From NCBI GenBank assembly GCA_024408745.1, contig JAKSUS010000055.1, positions 1 to 7,538 on the forward strand: a DNA stretch of 7,538 bases. The letters run 5' to 3'. This DNA comes from Candidatus Gastranaerophilales bacterium (GTDB taxonomy: Bacteria; Cyanobacteriota; Vampirovibrionia; Gastranaerophilales; JAILCC01). Both the position numbers and the translations under genes were made by a program. Below are positions 1-5,348 of the stretch, one piece after another. Each line of letters begins with the position of its first letter. The stretch's first letter is position 1. The notes below the pieces were generated by a model. It made no database searches. It was not told where the DNA came from and saw only the letters and a list, made by a program, of their open reading frames with translations.

Positions 1-1
1 C

Positions 2-88
2 ATAAAATTATTACGTGATAACATATTAATCGGGATAGGAATTTTTAAAGAAAAAATTATTAAACCCAAAATTGTTTTAGAGAATTAG
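2..88 (+). CDS. truB: C-terminal remnant of a probable TruB tRNA pseudouridine-55 synthase (5' end outside window)
   Basis: The second forward frame is open from the window edge to a TAG stop at 86-88, giving 28 residues. The stretch LIGIGIFKEKIIKPKIVLEN resembles the end of TruB, where a small C-terminal domain closes with a pattern like 'F-x-G-I-G-x-x-x-x-x-x-x-x-P-x-x-x-x'. TruB makes pseudouridine at position 55 in the T-loop of most tRNAs. The catalytic part lies outside the window, so the call rests only on this short tail. The next gene starts 12 bases after this stop in the same frame, so the two are probably co-transcribed. Another gene ending in a similar beta-rich tail cannot be excluded. 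Confidence 0.5.
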   Translation: MKLLRDNILIGIGIFKEKIIKPKIVLEN

Positions 89-92
89 AAGG
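87..92 (+). promoter_or_regulatory. Ribosome binding site deciding a TTG start
   Basis: AGAAGG lies 8 bases before the TTG at 101 and overlaps the TAG stop of the preceding gene. That in-frame TAG (86-88) rules out an earlier start. No in-frame ATG or GTG falls between it and the TTG, and the TTG is needed to keep the signal peptide whole. Confidence 0.6.
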
Positions 93-100
93 CAGAGAAA

Positions 101-961
101 TTGAAAAAAATTATAAAATGTTTATTTGTATTTGCAGTTGTATTATTTATAAATAGTGCTTTTGCAAGTGATAGCGATTTATATAAATTATATTGTCCTG
201 CTCAACCTTATGATATTAGTAACGGCTTTTCAAAAGGAGTTCAAAGCGTTACAGGATTAAATTTAATCGCACGAAAAATTGCGGAAGGCGAAATAAAGAA
301 AGAAATTTCAAAATTTGCAACAGGTAAAATAAAAGTTAAAGTAAAAACTTTTAGTGCAACAGATACAAAGAATGGCAGATTCAGAAGTTTCAATATAAAA
401 GGTGAAAACTTAAAAATTTATTCAATACCAATATCAGAATTTACTGCACAAACTGCTTGTAATTTCATTTATTTAGATTTAGAGAAAAACCCCGTTGAAT
501 TAAAAGAACCTATGACAATAGATTTTTCGGCAAAATTTACCGAAAATGATTTGAATAATATTTTAAAAACCCCAACTTATCATAAATATTTAATCAAAAT
601 CAAACATAATTCATCGGAATTGAAATTTGTTGAACTTAAAAAACCTCGTATCTCCTTAAAAAATAACAAATTCAATTTTGCACTTGATGTTAATGCACCA
701 CTTATCGGCACATTTATTTTCAAAATTCAATCTGATTTAAGAATTAAAGATAATAAAATCAATATAGCAAATATGTTTGTCGGCTCAAATTCCAAAACTA
801 TTGATTTGAGTTCTGCCAAATATTTTATGAATGTATTTAACCCCTTATGGTTTGCCCAACTGATTTTACAACAACATAATTGCAAATTACTTCTAAAAAA
901 TGTTAAAATAGAAAACGGAAATATTATTATTTTAGGCTCTGTATTTTTAAAAAAGAGTTAG
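101..961 (+). CDS. Secreted DUF2993 / LmeA-like protein
   Basis: This 286-residue protein begins with a clear signal peptide: basic MKKIIK, a hydrophobic core at 7-18, and an A-F-A motif at 20-22 suggesting cleavage after residue 22. The mature part is beta-rich. Residues about 74-155 follow the DUF2993 (LmeA) pattern, with repeated short strands (KIKVKVKTFSATD, FNIKGENLKIYSIPISEF) and then the family-typical segment MTIDFSAKFTENDLNNIL at 138-155. DUF2993 occurs in Actinobacteria, where LmeA is needed for lipomannan maturation, and in Cyanobacteria; no enzymatic role is known for most members. Three cysteines remain after cleavage (32, 120, 261). The start is TTG with an AGAAGG site. Its stop codon overlaps the ribosome binding site of the following GerMN gene, so the two are tightly linked. 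Function here is inferred only as a periplasmic or envelope, possibly lipid-binding, protein. Confidence 0.75.
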   Translation: MKKIIKCLFVFAVVLFINSAFASDSDLYKLYCPAQPYDISNGFSKGVQSVTGLNLIARKIAEGEIKKEISKFATGKIKVKVKTFSATDTKNGRFRSFNIKGENLKIYSIPISEFTAQTACNFIYLDLEKNPVELKEPMTIDFSAKFTENDLNNILKTPTYHKYLIKIKHNSSELKFVELKKPRISLKNNKFNFALDVNAPLIGTFIFKIQSDLRIKDNKINIANMFVGSNSKTIDLSSAKYFMNVFNPLWFAQLILQQHNCKLLLKNVKIENGNIIILGSVFLKKS

Positions 962-965
962 GAGA
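960..965 (+). promoter_or_regulatory. Ribosome binding site overlapping the upstream stop codon
   Basis: AGGAGA includes the last two bases of the preceding TAG stop (959-961) and lies 8 bases before the ATG at 974. The arrangement favours coupled translation of the DUF2993 and GerMN genes. Confidence 0.7.
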
Positions 966-973
966 TTAAATTA

Positions 974-1594
974 ATGATTAGAGGAATATTTATATTTTTA
1001 ATAACTTGTTTAATTCTTGCAGGTGCAGGGTTTTTCCTCAAGGATAAATTAGGTTTTGATGCGATTGAAAATTTTAATGTTGATAAAATCACAGGTTCAT
1101 TAACGCAAGATAAGTTCTCACAAGATAAAGATATTAATAGTGATGATAATAAAACTGATATTGATAATTTAGGTCAAGACGACGATAATGAAGCAGAAGT
1201 TTATTTTCTCAAAGAGAACGGTGAAAATGTAAAATTTTCAACAACAAGAAAAAATGTAAAATCAGAAAGCGATAAATTCAGAGCATCAATGGAAGCATTA
1301 TTTTCAGGACCTTCAGGCTTGGAAAAAATTGCGGGTGTTTACTCTGAAATTCCGCCGGAAACAAAATTATTGGGAATTAAAGAAGATGCAACATCTTATA
1401 CAATAAATATTTCTGATGATTTTGAGATGGGTGGCGGAGCTGACAGTATGAAAATAAGAGTAAAACAACTTGTTACAACCGCAACTCAGGCAGCAGGCGA
1501 AAAAGATGTTTATCTTGAAATTAACGGTAAACGTGCAGAATATGTCGGTGGTGAAGGTATTATGATTTTACAACCTTTAAAGAGAAACTTATAG
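974..1594 (+). CDS. Membrane-anchored GerMN-domain protein
   Basis: The 206-residue product has an N-terminal hydrophobic segment (residues about 4-22) that acts as a signal anchor or signal peptide. Next comes a low-complexity Asp/Asn/Lys-rich linker (about 45-75), then a GerMN domain at about 76-203. Domain hallmarks are the opening strand EVYFLKENGE, the helix FRASMEALFSGPSG ending in the 'L-x-x-G-P' turn, S-E-I-P-P near 124-128, the strand YTINISDDF, the helix around VKQLVTTATQ, and the closing strand VYLEINGK. GerMN domains occur in spore germination protein GerM and in cell-wall-associated proteins of Firmicutes and Cyanobacteria; they are thought to work outside the membrane near peptidoglycan. 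Cys12 lies in the hydrophobic segment, but its surroundings (LITC) are a poor lipobox, so lipidation is doubtful. AGGAGA at 960-965 lies 8 bases before the ATG and supports this start. Confidence 0.85.
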   Translation: MIRGIFIFLITCLILAGAGFFLKDKLGFDAIENFNVDKITGSLTQDKFSQDKDINSDDNKTDIDNLGQDDDNEAEVYFLKENGENVKFSTTRKNVKSESDKFRASMEALFSGPSGLEKIAGVYSEIPPETKLLGIKEDATSYTINISDDFEMGGGADSMKIRVKQLVTTATQAAGEKDVYLEINGKRAEYVGGEGIMILQPLKRNL

Positions 1595-1600
1595 GTGATT

Positions 1601-1882
1601 ATGGACAAAACTGCTATTACAGATGAACAACTTGATTATTACGTTAATTTAGACTGGACTCAAGAGTTTGGTGAAGATTTAGATTTTGAAGGTAATAATT
1701 ATCACTATATAAAATTAAAAGAATTTGAAGAGTTTGTTTATTGCGGAAAAACAAAAGAAATTTGTCTGCAAAATTATAAAAAGCAATTAAGATTATTAAT
1801 CAGAGTAATGCTTGAATTTGACGATCCTATACCCAAACCCGGAGAATTTGAAGACGACTCTGATTATGAAGACGATTTTTAA
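1601..1882 (+). CDS. Small acidic HicB-like protein (solitary, no HicA seen)
   Basis: The ATG start at 1601 gives 93 residues; a GTG at 1595, directly after the GerMN stop, would add two. AGGTGA at 1593-1598 favours the ATG, although its spacing is short. The layout matches the HicB partial RNase H-like fold: a first strand (YYVNLDWTQEF), a second strand in place of the usual 'G-x-x-V-x-F-P-E-L' (NYHYIKLKEFEEFVYCG), a 'G-K-T' turn where HicB has 'G-D-T', a long amphipathic helix (KEICLQNYKKQLRLLIRVMLE), and the characteristic closing I-P-K-P. A very acidic tail (EFEDDSDYEDDF) follows and no C-terminal DNA-binding domain is present. HicB proteins are normally antitoxins to HicA, but no HicA-type GSHHxF motif occurs nearby. 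The fold assignment is pattern-based; many HicB-like proteins have no known partner. Confidence 0.6.
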   Translation: MDKTAITDEQLDYYVNLDWTQEFGEDLDFEGNNYHYIKLKEFEEFVYCGKTKEICLQNYKKQLRLLIRVMLEFDDPIPKPGEFEDDSDYEDDF

Positions 1883-1889
1883 ATCAGGA

Positions 1890-1906
1890 TAATAATTTAA
1901 TTATTA
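1890..1906 (+). repeat. Perfect AT-only inverted repeat (8-bp arms, 1-base centre)
   Basis: TAATAATT and AATTATTA flank a single T in the short gap between the HicB-like gene and the 75-codon gene. A one-base loop is too tight for a stable hairpin, and there is no G or C in the arms, so it is not a terminator. As double-stranded DNA it could be a dimeric repressor site, but palindromes like this also arise by chance in such AT-rich sequence. Confidence 0.35.
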
Positions 1907-1908
1907 AC

Positions 1909-1913
1909 AGGAG
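1909..1913 (+). promoter_or_regulatory. Strong ribosome binding site for the 75-residue protein
   Basis: AGGAG lies 8 bases before the ATG at 1922. It is one of the best Shine-Dalgarno matches in the window and is the main evidence that the short unrecognised frame downstream is translated. Confidence 0.6.
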
Positions 1914-1921
1914 CTTTATAT

Positions 1922-2149
1922 ATGAAAATTATTCCGGTAAAATTGAAAAATTTTTTATCATTACAAATTGCCCCTGTAACAGATATTTGTAAAATGGTAA
2001 AAATAGCTTTTACTCCGGTATCTGATATATATGTTAGCCATTCAAAACAATATTCTCATTCTGCTTCAGATATTATACATAAAGCTTCATGGACAAGAAA
2101 AAACGGTATAAAAATTAAAAATATGACTTATTGTAGCAGATTGTTTTAA
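1922..2149 (+). CDS. Unrecognised small basic protein with a duplicated PV[T/S]DI motif
   Basis: I do not recognise this 75-residue family. Support for it being real is a well-placed AGGAG, an ATG start, and the lack of any competing gene on either strand. The protein is strongly basic (many Lys, few acidic residues) with no signal peptide or convincing membrane segment. Residues 17-22 (APVTDI) and 31-36 (TPVSDI) form an imperfect repeat 14 residues apart, and the second half is rich in Ser, His and Lys. It is the last gene of the + strand block and ends 9 bases before the converging fliI stop. Its basic charge contrasts with the acidic HicB-like protein just upstream, but it lacks HicA signatures, so a toxin role is only speculation. 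Confidence 0.5.
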   Translation: MKIIPVKLKNFLSLQIAPVTDICKMVKIAFTPVSDIYVSHSKQYSHSASDIIHKASWTRKNGIKIKNMTYCSRLF

Positions 2150-2158
2150 TGTACTTTA

Positions 2159-3469
2159 TTACATATTACTTATTTCAATTAATTTCTTAATTGTTTCATC
2201 AAACGGACAGGAATCATTCATTGATTGAGTTAAGAACCCGTTAATTGTTTCATTTAATTCAATAGCCTTATCAATATTAGCATCTGTTCCTTTAATATAG
2301 GCTCCGATGTTAATTAAATCAGCATTTTTCTGATAAACTGCAAGCATATTTCTTATTTTTGCAGCAGCTTCTTTATGCTCTTTAGGTACAATATCATTCA
2401 TAACCCTGCTTATACTTTGCAAAACATCAACTGCAGGATAGTGGTTTTTATGTGCCAATTCTCTTGAAAGCATAATGTGGCCGTCTAAGATACTTCTTGC
2501 CGTATCTGAAATAGGTTCGTTAAAATCATCACCTTCAACCAATACCGTATAAAGACCTGTTATTGTGCCTTTTTCGCCGGCACCTGTTCTTTCCATTAAT
2601 TTGGGCATAATTGCAAAAACTGAAGGAGTATAACCTCTCGTTGCAGGAGGTTCACCAATTGCAAGACCGACTTCTCTTTGTGCCATTGAAATACGAGTCA
2701 TTGAGTCTAACATAAACAGAACATCATGTCCGCAATCTCTGAAATACTCGGCAATTGCAGTTGCAACAAAAGCGGCCTTGATTTTAACCAACGATGGTTG
2801 TTCACTTGTCGCTACGACAACGACAGAACGTTTTAAACCTTCTTCGCCTAAAGAGTTTTCAATAAATTCCCTTACTTCTCTGCCGCGTTCACCAATTAAT
2901 GCAATAACGTTCATATCAGCGGTTGTATTCCTTGCAATCATTGCCATTGTTGTACTTTTACCGACACCTGAACCTGCAAATATTCCCATTCTTTGCCCTT
3001 TTCCAACTGTCATACAGGAATCAACAGAACGAATACCGAGTGAAAGCGGTTCATCAATTCTTTTTCTTGAAAGCGGATTAATATTTTTTGCTGATGTTGA
3101 ATAATATTTATTTGATTTAATTTCAATATTTGCATCAATCGGGTTGCCTAGTCCGTCTAAAACTCTGCCTAAAAGTTCATACCCGACCTGGATTTTCATA
3201 GGGCTACCGGTATTAATTACAATTGACCCCGGTTTTAAACCTTCCATTGTGCCTAACGGCATAAGTTGAATTATATTATCCTTGAAACCAACGACTTCCG
3301 CATTAACAGGTTTTGAATTTTCATCAGGATAAATATAGCATAAATCGCCAATACTTGATGAAGGCCCGTCTGCTTCAATGACAAGCCCGATAATTCTGAT
3401 AACCTTTCCTATTTCATTCATCGACTGGGTTTCAGTTATGATGTTTTTATATTTTTCTAAATTAATCAT
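2159..3469 (-). CDS. fliI: Flagellar export ATPase FliI
   Basis: FliI is the cytoplasmic ATPase of the flagellar type III export apparatus, related to F1-ATPase beta; it forms a hexamer under the export gate and uses ATP to help unload substrates. Numbered from the GTG at 3472 (437 residues), the N-terminal beta-barrel covers about 20-95. The Walker A loop AGSGVGKST is at 166-174, with catalytic Lys172. The GERGREV motif holding the catalytic glutamate is at 194-200, and Walker B VLFMLD is at 251-256. The FliI/SctN signature PPATRGYTPSVFAIMPKL is at 275-292 and YPAVDVLQSISRVM at 345-358. Length is normal for the family. I chose the ATG at 3469; the GTG at 3472 adds one residue. It overlaps the end of fliH by 8 bases, suggesting coupling. 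An injectisome SctN is argued against by the fliE, fliF and fliG neighbours. Confidence 0.96.
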   Translation of the reverse strand: MINLEKYKNIITETQSMNEIGKVIRIIGLVIEADGPSSSIGDLCYIYPDENSKPVNAEVVGFKDNIIQLMPLGTMEGLKPGSIVINTGSPMKIQVGYELLGRVLDGLGNPIDANIEIKSNKYYSTSAKNINPLSRKRIDEPLSLGIRSVDSCMTVGKGQRMGIFAGSGVGKSTTMAMIARNTTADMNVIALIGERGREVREFIENSLGEEGLKRSVVVVATSEQPSLVKIKAAFVATAIAEYFRDCGHDVLFMLDSMTRISMAQREVGLAIGEPPATRGYTPSVFAIMPKLMERTGAGEKGTITGLYTVLVEGDDFNEPISDTARSILDGHIMLSRELAHKNHYPAVDVLQSISRVMNDIVPKEHKEAAAKIRNMLAVYQKNADLINIGAYIKGTDANIDKAIELNETINGFLTQSMNDSCPFDETIKKLIEISNM

Positions 3470-4343
3470 CACTAATTACTTTTTCTGTTTTTTCTTTAAT
3501 TTTATTTTCTATTTCTTCGGTTACAACTTCGTGTTCTCTTTTATCAATCAAGAGTGTTCTTGCTAAAGTTTCCATTTGTGTTGAAATTCTTGCATCAATT
3601 CTTGAATCAACTGATTCAACAACAACTCCGTCAGGCGAAACTGCTTTATCCTGAACAATTTTTATCTGGTCTAAATTTTCAAGCTGCTCTGATAAATCCT
3701 GTGAAATTTCTTGAGCATATTCTATTAACTTAGGATTAACAACAATTTTAATATTTTCTTTTTCCTTTAACAGAGAAATGGCAGTTTGAGTCATATTTTT
3801 AAAAGCTTCAATATCGTTATCAAATTTAACCCGAACAACTTTCTCTGCAATCATTAAAGCAAGCTCTAAAATTTCTGTTTCGGAAGAATAAACAATTTCA
3901 TTTTTAACGGCAAAAGTTGCATTAGCCAAAACATTAAGAGCTTTTATTTGTTTTTCATAATCAAGTTTAAACTGTTCTTGTCCGGAATTGTAACCTGCTT
4001 CAAAGCCTTGCTTTTGTCCTGAAGCTTGGGCATCATTGGCTATTTTGTCCTTTTCTCTGTTTGCATTATTAATAATTTCTTCAGCATTTTTATTTGCTTT
4101 ATTTGTTATATCTTCAGCAGATTTTTTCGCTTTGTCTATGATGCTGTCTTTTTGTTCAAATAATTCTTTTAATGAATTTTGTAATTCCTGTAATTCTGCT
4201 TTCTTTTTTTCAATTTCCTTTTGAAGCATATTTTTTTGAGAAGTTAAATTATTAAAATTTTCTTCTTCTGTTTCACTCGACAAAACAAAAGAAGAACCAT
4301 ACTGAACAGAATTACTTTGAATACGTTTAGACGATGAATTCAT
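3462..4343 (-). CDS. fliH: Flagellar export ATPase regulator/stator FliH
   Basis: FliH binds FliI, restrains its ATPase activity and tethers it to the C-ring, much as the b and delta subunits do in F-ATPase. Numbering is from a possible GTG start at 4352 (296 residues). An N-terminal coiled coil covers about 30-108 and ends in 11-residue repeats starting at 75, 86 and 97. A perfect GxxxGxxxGxxxG run follows at Gly112, 116, 120 and 124, which is the FliH hallmark. The C-terminal domain (about 140-268) ends with SPDGVVVESVDSRIDARIST and ETLARTLL, the conserved FliI-binding end. A charged tail of about 25 residues follows. I prefer the ATG at 4343 (293 residues) because AGGTG lies 6 bases upstream. 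The protein is longer than the E. coli and Bacillus versions (about 210-235), mostly from the coiled coil. It overlaps fliG by 17 bases. Confidence 0.9.
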   Translation of the reverse strand: MNSSSKRIQSNSVQYGSSFVLSSETEEENFNNLTSQKNMLQKEIEKKKAELQELQNSLKELFEQKDSIIDKAKKSAEDITNKANKNAEEIINNANREKDKIANDAQASGQKQGFEAGYNSGQEQFKLDYEKQIKALNVLANATFAVKNEIVYSSETEILELALMIAEKVVRVKFDNDIEAFKNMTQTAISLLKEKENIKIVVNPKLIEYAQEISQDLSEQLENLDQIKIVQDKAVSPDGVVVESVDSRIDARISTQMETLARTLLIDKREHEVVTEEIENKIKEKTEKVISDD

Positions 4344-5343
4344 CTTCTGCACCTGCTCTCATAATTACAATTTCACCTGAAGATTCCAATGCTCTTAATA
4401 CAGAAACAATCTTAGTTTGAGCCTCTTGAACTTCCTTAGTACGAACAGGTCCCATATATTGCATATCATCTTTTAACATATCGCTGGCTCTTTCTGACAT
4501 ATTTTTAAATATTTTTTCTTTAACTTCATCATTCGCACCTTTAAGTGCAAGAGCAAGTTCTCTTGAATCAATTTCACGCAATACTCTTTGAACTGAACGA
4601 TCATCAAGAAGAATAATATCTTCAAATACAAACATGAGTTCTCTGACTTTTTCTGCTAATTCGGGACTTTGGAATTCTAAAGTTTCAATAATAAGTTTTT
4701 CCGTAGGTCTGTCAGAACGGTTAATAATATTTGCAAGTGCTTCTACACCACCTGCCTTTGAAAAGTCTTGTGTTACAACTGATGAAAATTTTTGTTCAAC
4801 GATTTTTTCAACATCACTTAAAATTTCCGGGTTCGTTCTGTCCATTTCCGCTATTTTAATAGATACAGCTGCCTGAATTTTGGGTGGAAGTGCATTCATA
4901 ACTTGTGCTGCTTTGTCAGGTTTTAAATATGCTAAAACTAATGCAATCAATTGCGGATTTTCATTTTGAAATGAAGTTGCTAATTGCGACGGATCGGCAT
5001 TAGAGAAAAATTCAAACGGGTTTGAATGCATTGAAGCAAGTAATTTATTTAATACAAATTGTGAACGTTCAGAACCATAAACATTTTCAAGTAAAGTTTC
5101 AGCATAATTCATACCACCTAAGGATAAATAACTGCTTGCCTGAAAAAGAGAATAAAATTCTTCTAAAACTTCATCAAGAGCTTCCGGAGGAACTTTATTT
5201 AATGCTGCAATTTCTATTGTTATTTGTTCAATTATATCATCATCCTGTATATTTTTTAATATTTCTGAAGCCGTATTAGGACCTAGTACAATTAATAGGG
5301 CGGCAACTTTTTGAACATTTGACATTGATTGAAAATCTATCAT
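4327..5343 (-). CDS. fliG: Flagellar motor switch protein FliG
   Basis: FliG is the rotor protein that joins the MS ring (through FliF) to the C-ring (FliM/FliN) and meets the MotA stator to generate torque. The 338-residue product has the usual length and all three domains. The N-terminal FliF-binding domain covers about 5-100. The middle armadillo domain contains ENPQ at 128-131, where most FliGs have EHPQ, the FliM-binding motif. The inter-domain linker carries Gly198-Gly199. The C-terminal domain has the MFVF hinge at 237-240, the charged torque helix around LLDDRSVQRVLREID (245-259), and the conserved ends YMGPV (296-300) and GEIVI (323-327). ATG at 5343 is preceded by AAGGA inside the end of fliF, which stops 5 bases upstream. 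The gene overlaps fliH at its 3' end. Assignment is secure. Confidence 0.97.
   Translation of the reverse strand: MIDFQSMSNVQKVAALLIVLGPNTASEILKNIQDDDIIEQITIEIAALNKVPPEALDEVLEEFYSLFQASSYLSLGGMNYAETLLENVYGSERSQFVLNKLLASMHSNPFEFFSNADPSQLATSFQNENPQLIALVLAYLKPDKAAQVMNALPPKIQAAVSIKIAEMDRTNPEILSDVEKIVEQKFSSVVTQDFSKAGGVEALANIINRSDRPTEKLIIETLEFQSPELAEKVRELMFVFEDIILLDDRSVQRVLREIDSRELALALKGANDEVKEKIFKNMSERASDMLKDDMQYMGPVRTKEVQEAQTKIVSVLRALESSGEIVIMRAGAEDEFIV
4350..4354 (-). promoter_or_regulatory. Ribosome binding site favouring the ATG start of fliH
   Basis: On the - strand AGGTG ends 6 bases before the ATG at 4343 and lies inside the end of fliG. The alternative GTG start at 4352 would use bases of this same site, which makes the ATG the better choice. 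Confidence 0.5.
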
Positions 5344-5348
5344 ATTTT

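Noticed and set aside
1007..1009. Cys12 of the GerMN protein as a lipoprotein anchor
   Set aside because: LITC has Thr instead of Gly/Ala/Ser before the Cys, and the hydrophobic segment continues about ten residues past it, which fits a membrane anchor better.
1227..1243. GAAAAT/ATTTTC inverted repeat in the GerMN gene as a hairpin
   Set aside because: Short AT-rich arms within coding sequence, no T-run or regulatory position; likely chance.
1922..2149. HicA toxin partner for the HicB-like protein
   Set aside because: The 75-residue protein has no GSHHxF-like motif or dsRNA-binding domain pattern, so a standard HicAB system is not supported.
2778..3104. Forward-strand 108-codon open frame inside fliI
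   Set aside because: It lies wholly antisense to conserved FliI Walker-region codons and encodes a low-quality hydrophobic product; it is a shadow of the real gene.
2159..3472. Reading the ATPase as an F-type ATP synthase beta subunit or injectisome SctN
   Set aside because: The PPATRGYTPSVFA signature and the fliE, fliF, fliG and fliH neighbours identify the flagellar FliI.
3378..3566. Forward-strand Phe-rich 62-codon frame across the fliH/fliI junction
   Set aside because: Phe/Ile-rich composition is the antisense of Lys/Glu-rich FliH; no independent support.
4036..4224. Forward-strand hydrophobic 62-codon frame that looks like a membrane peptide
   Set aside because: It is the complement of the Lys/Glu/Ala coiled coil of FliH, which automatically yields Phe/Leu/Ser codons.
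5022..5279. Forward-strand 85-codon frame within fliG
   Set aside because: Antisense to the well-conserved N-terminal FliG domain, with no ribosome site or family resemblance.
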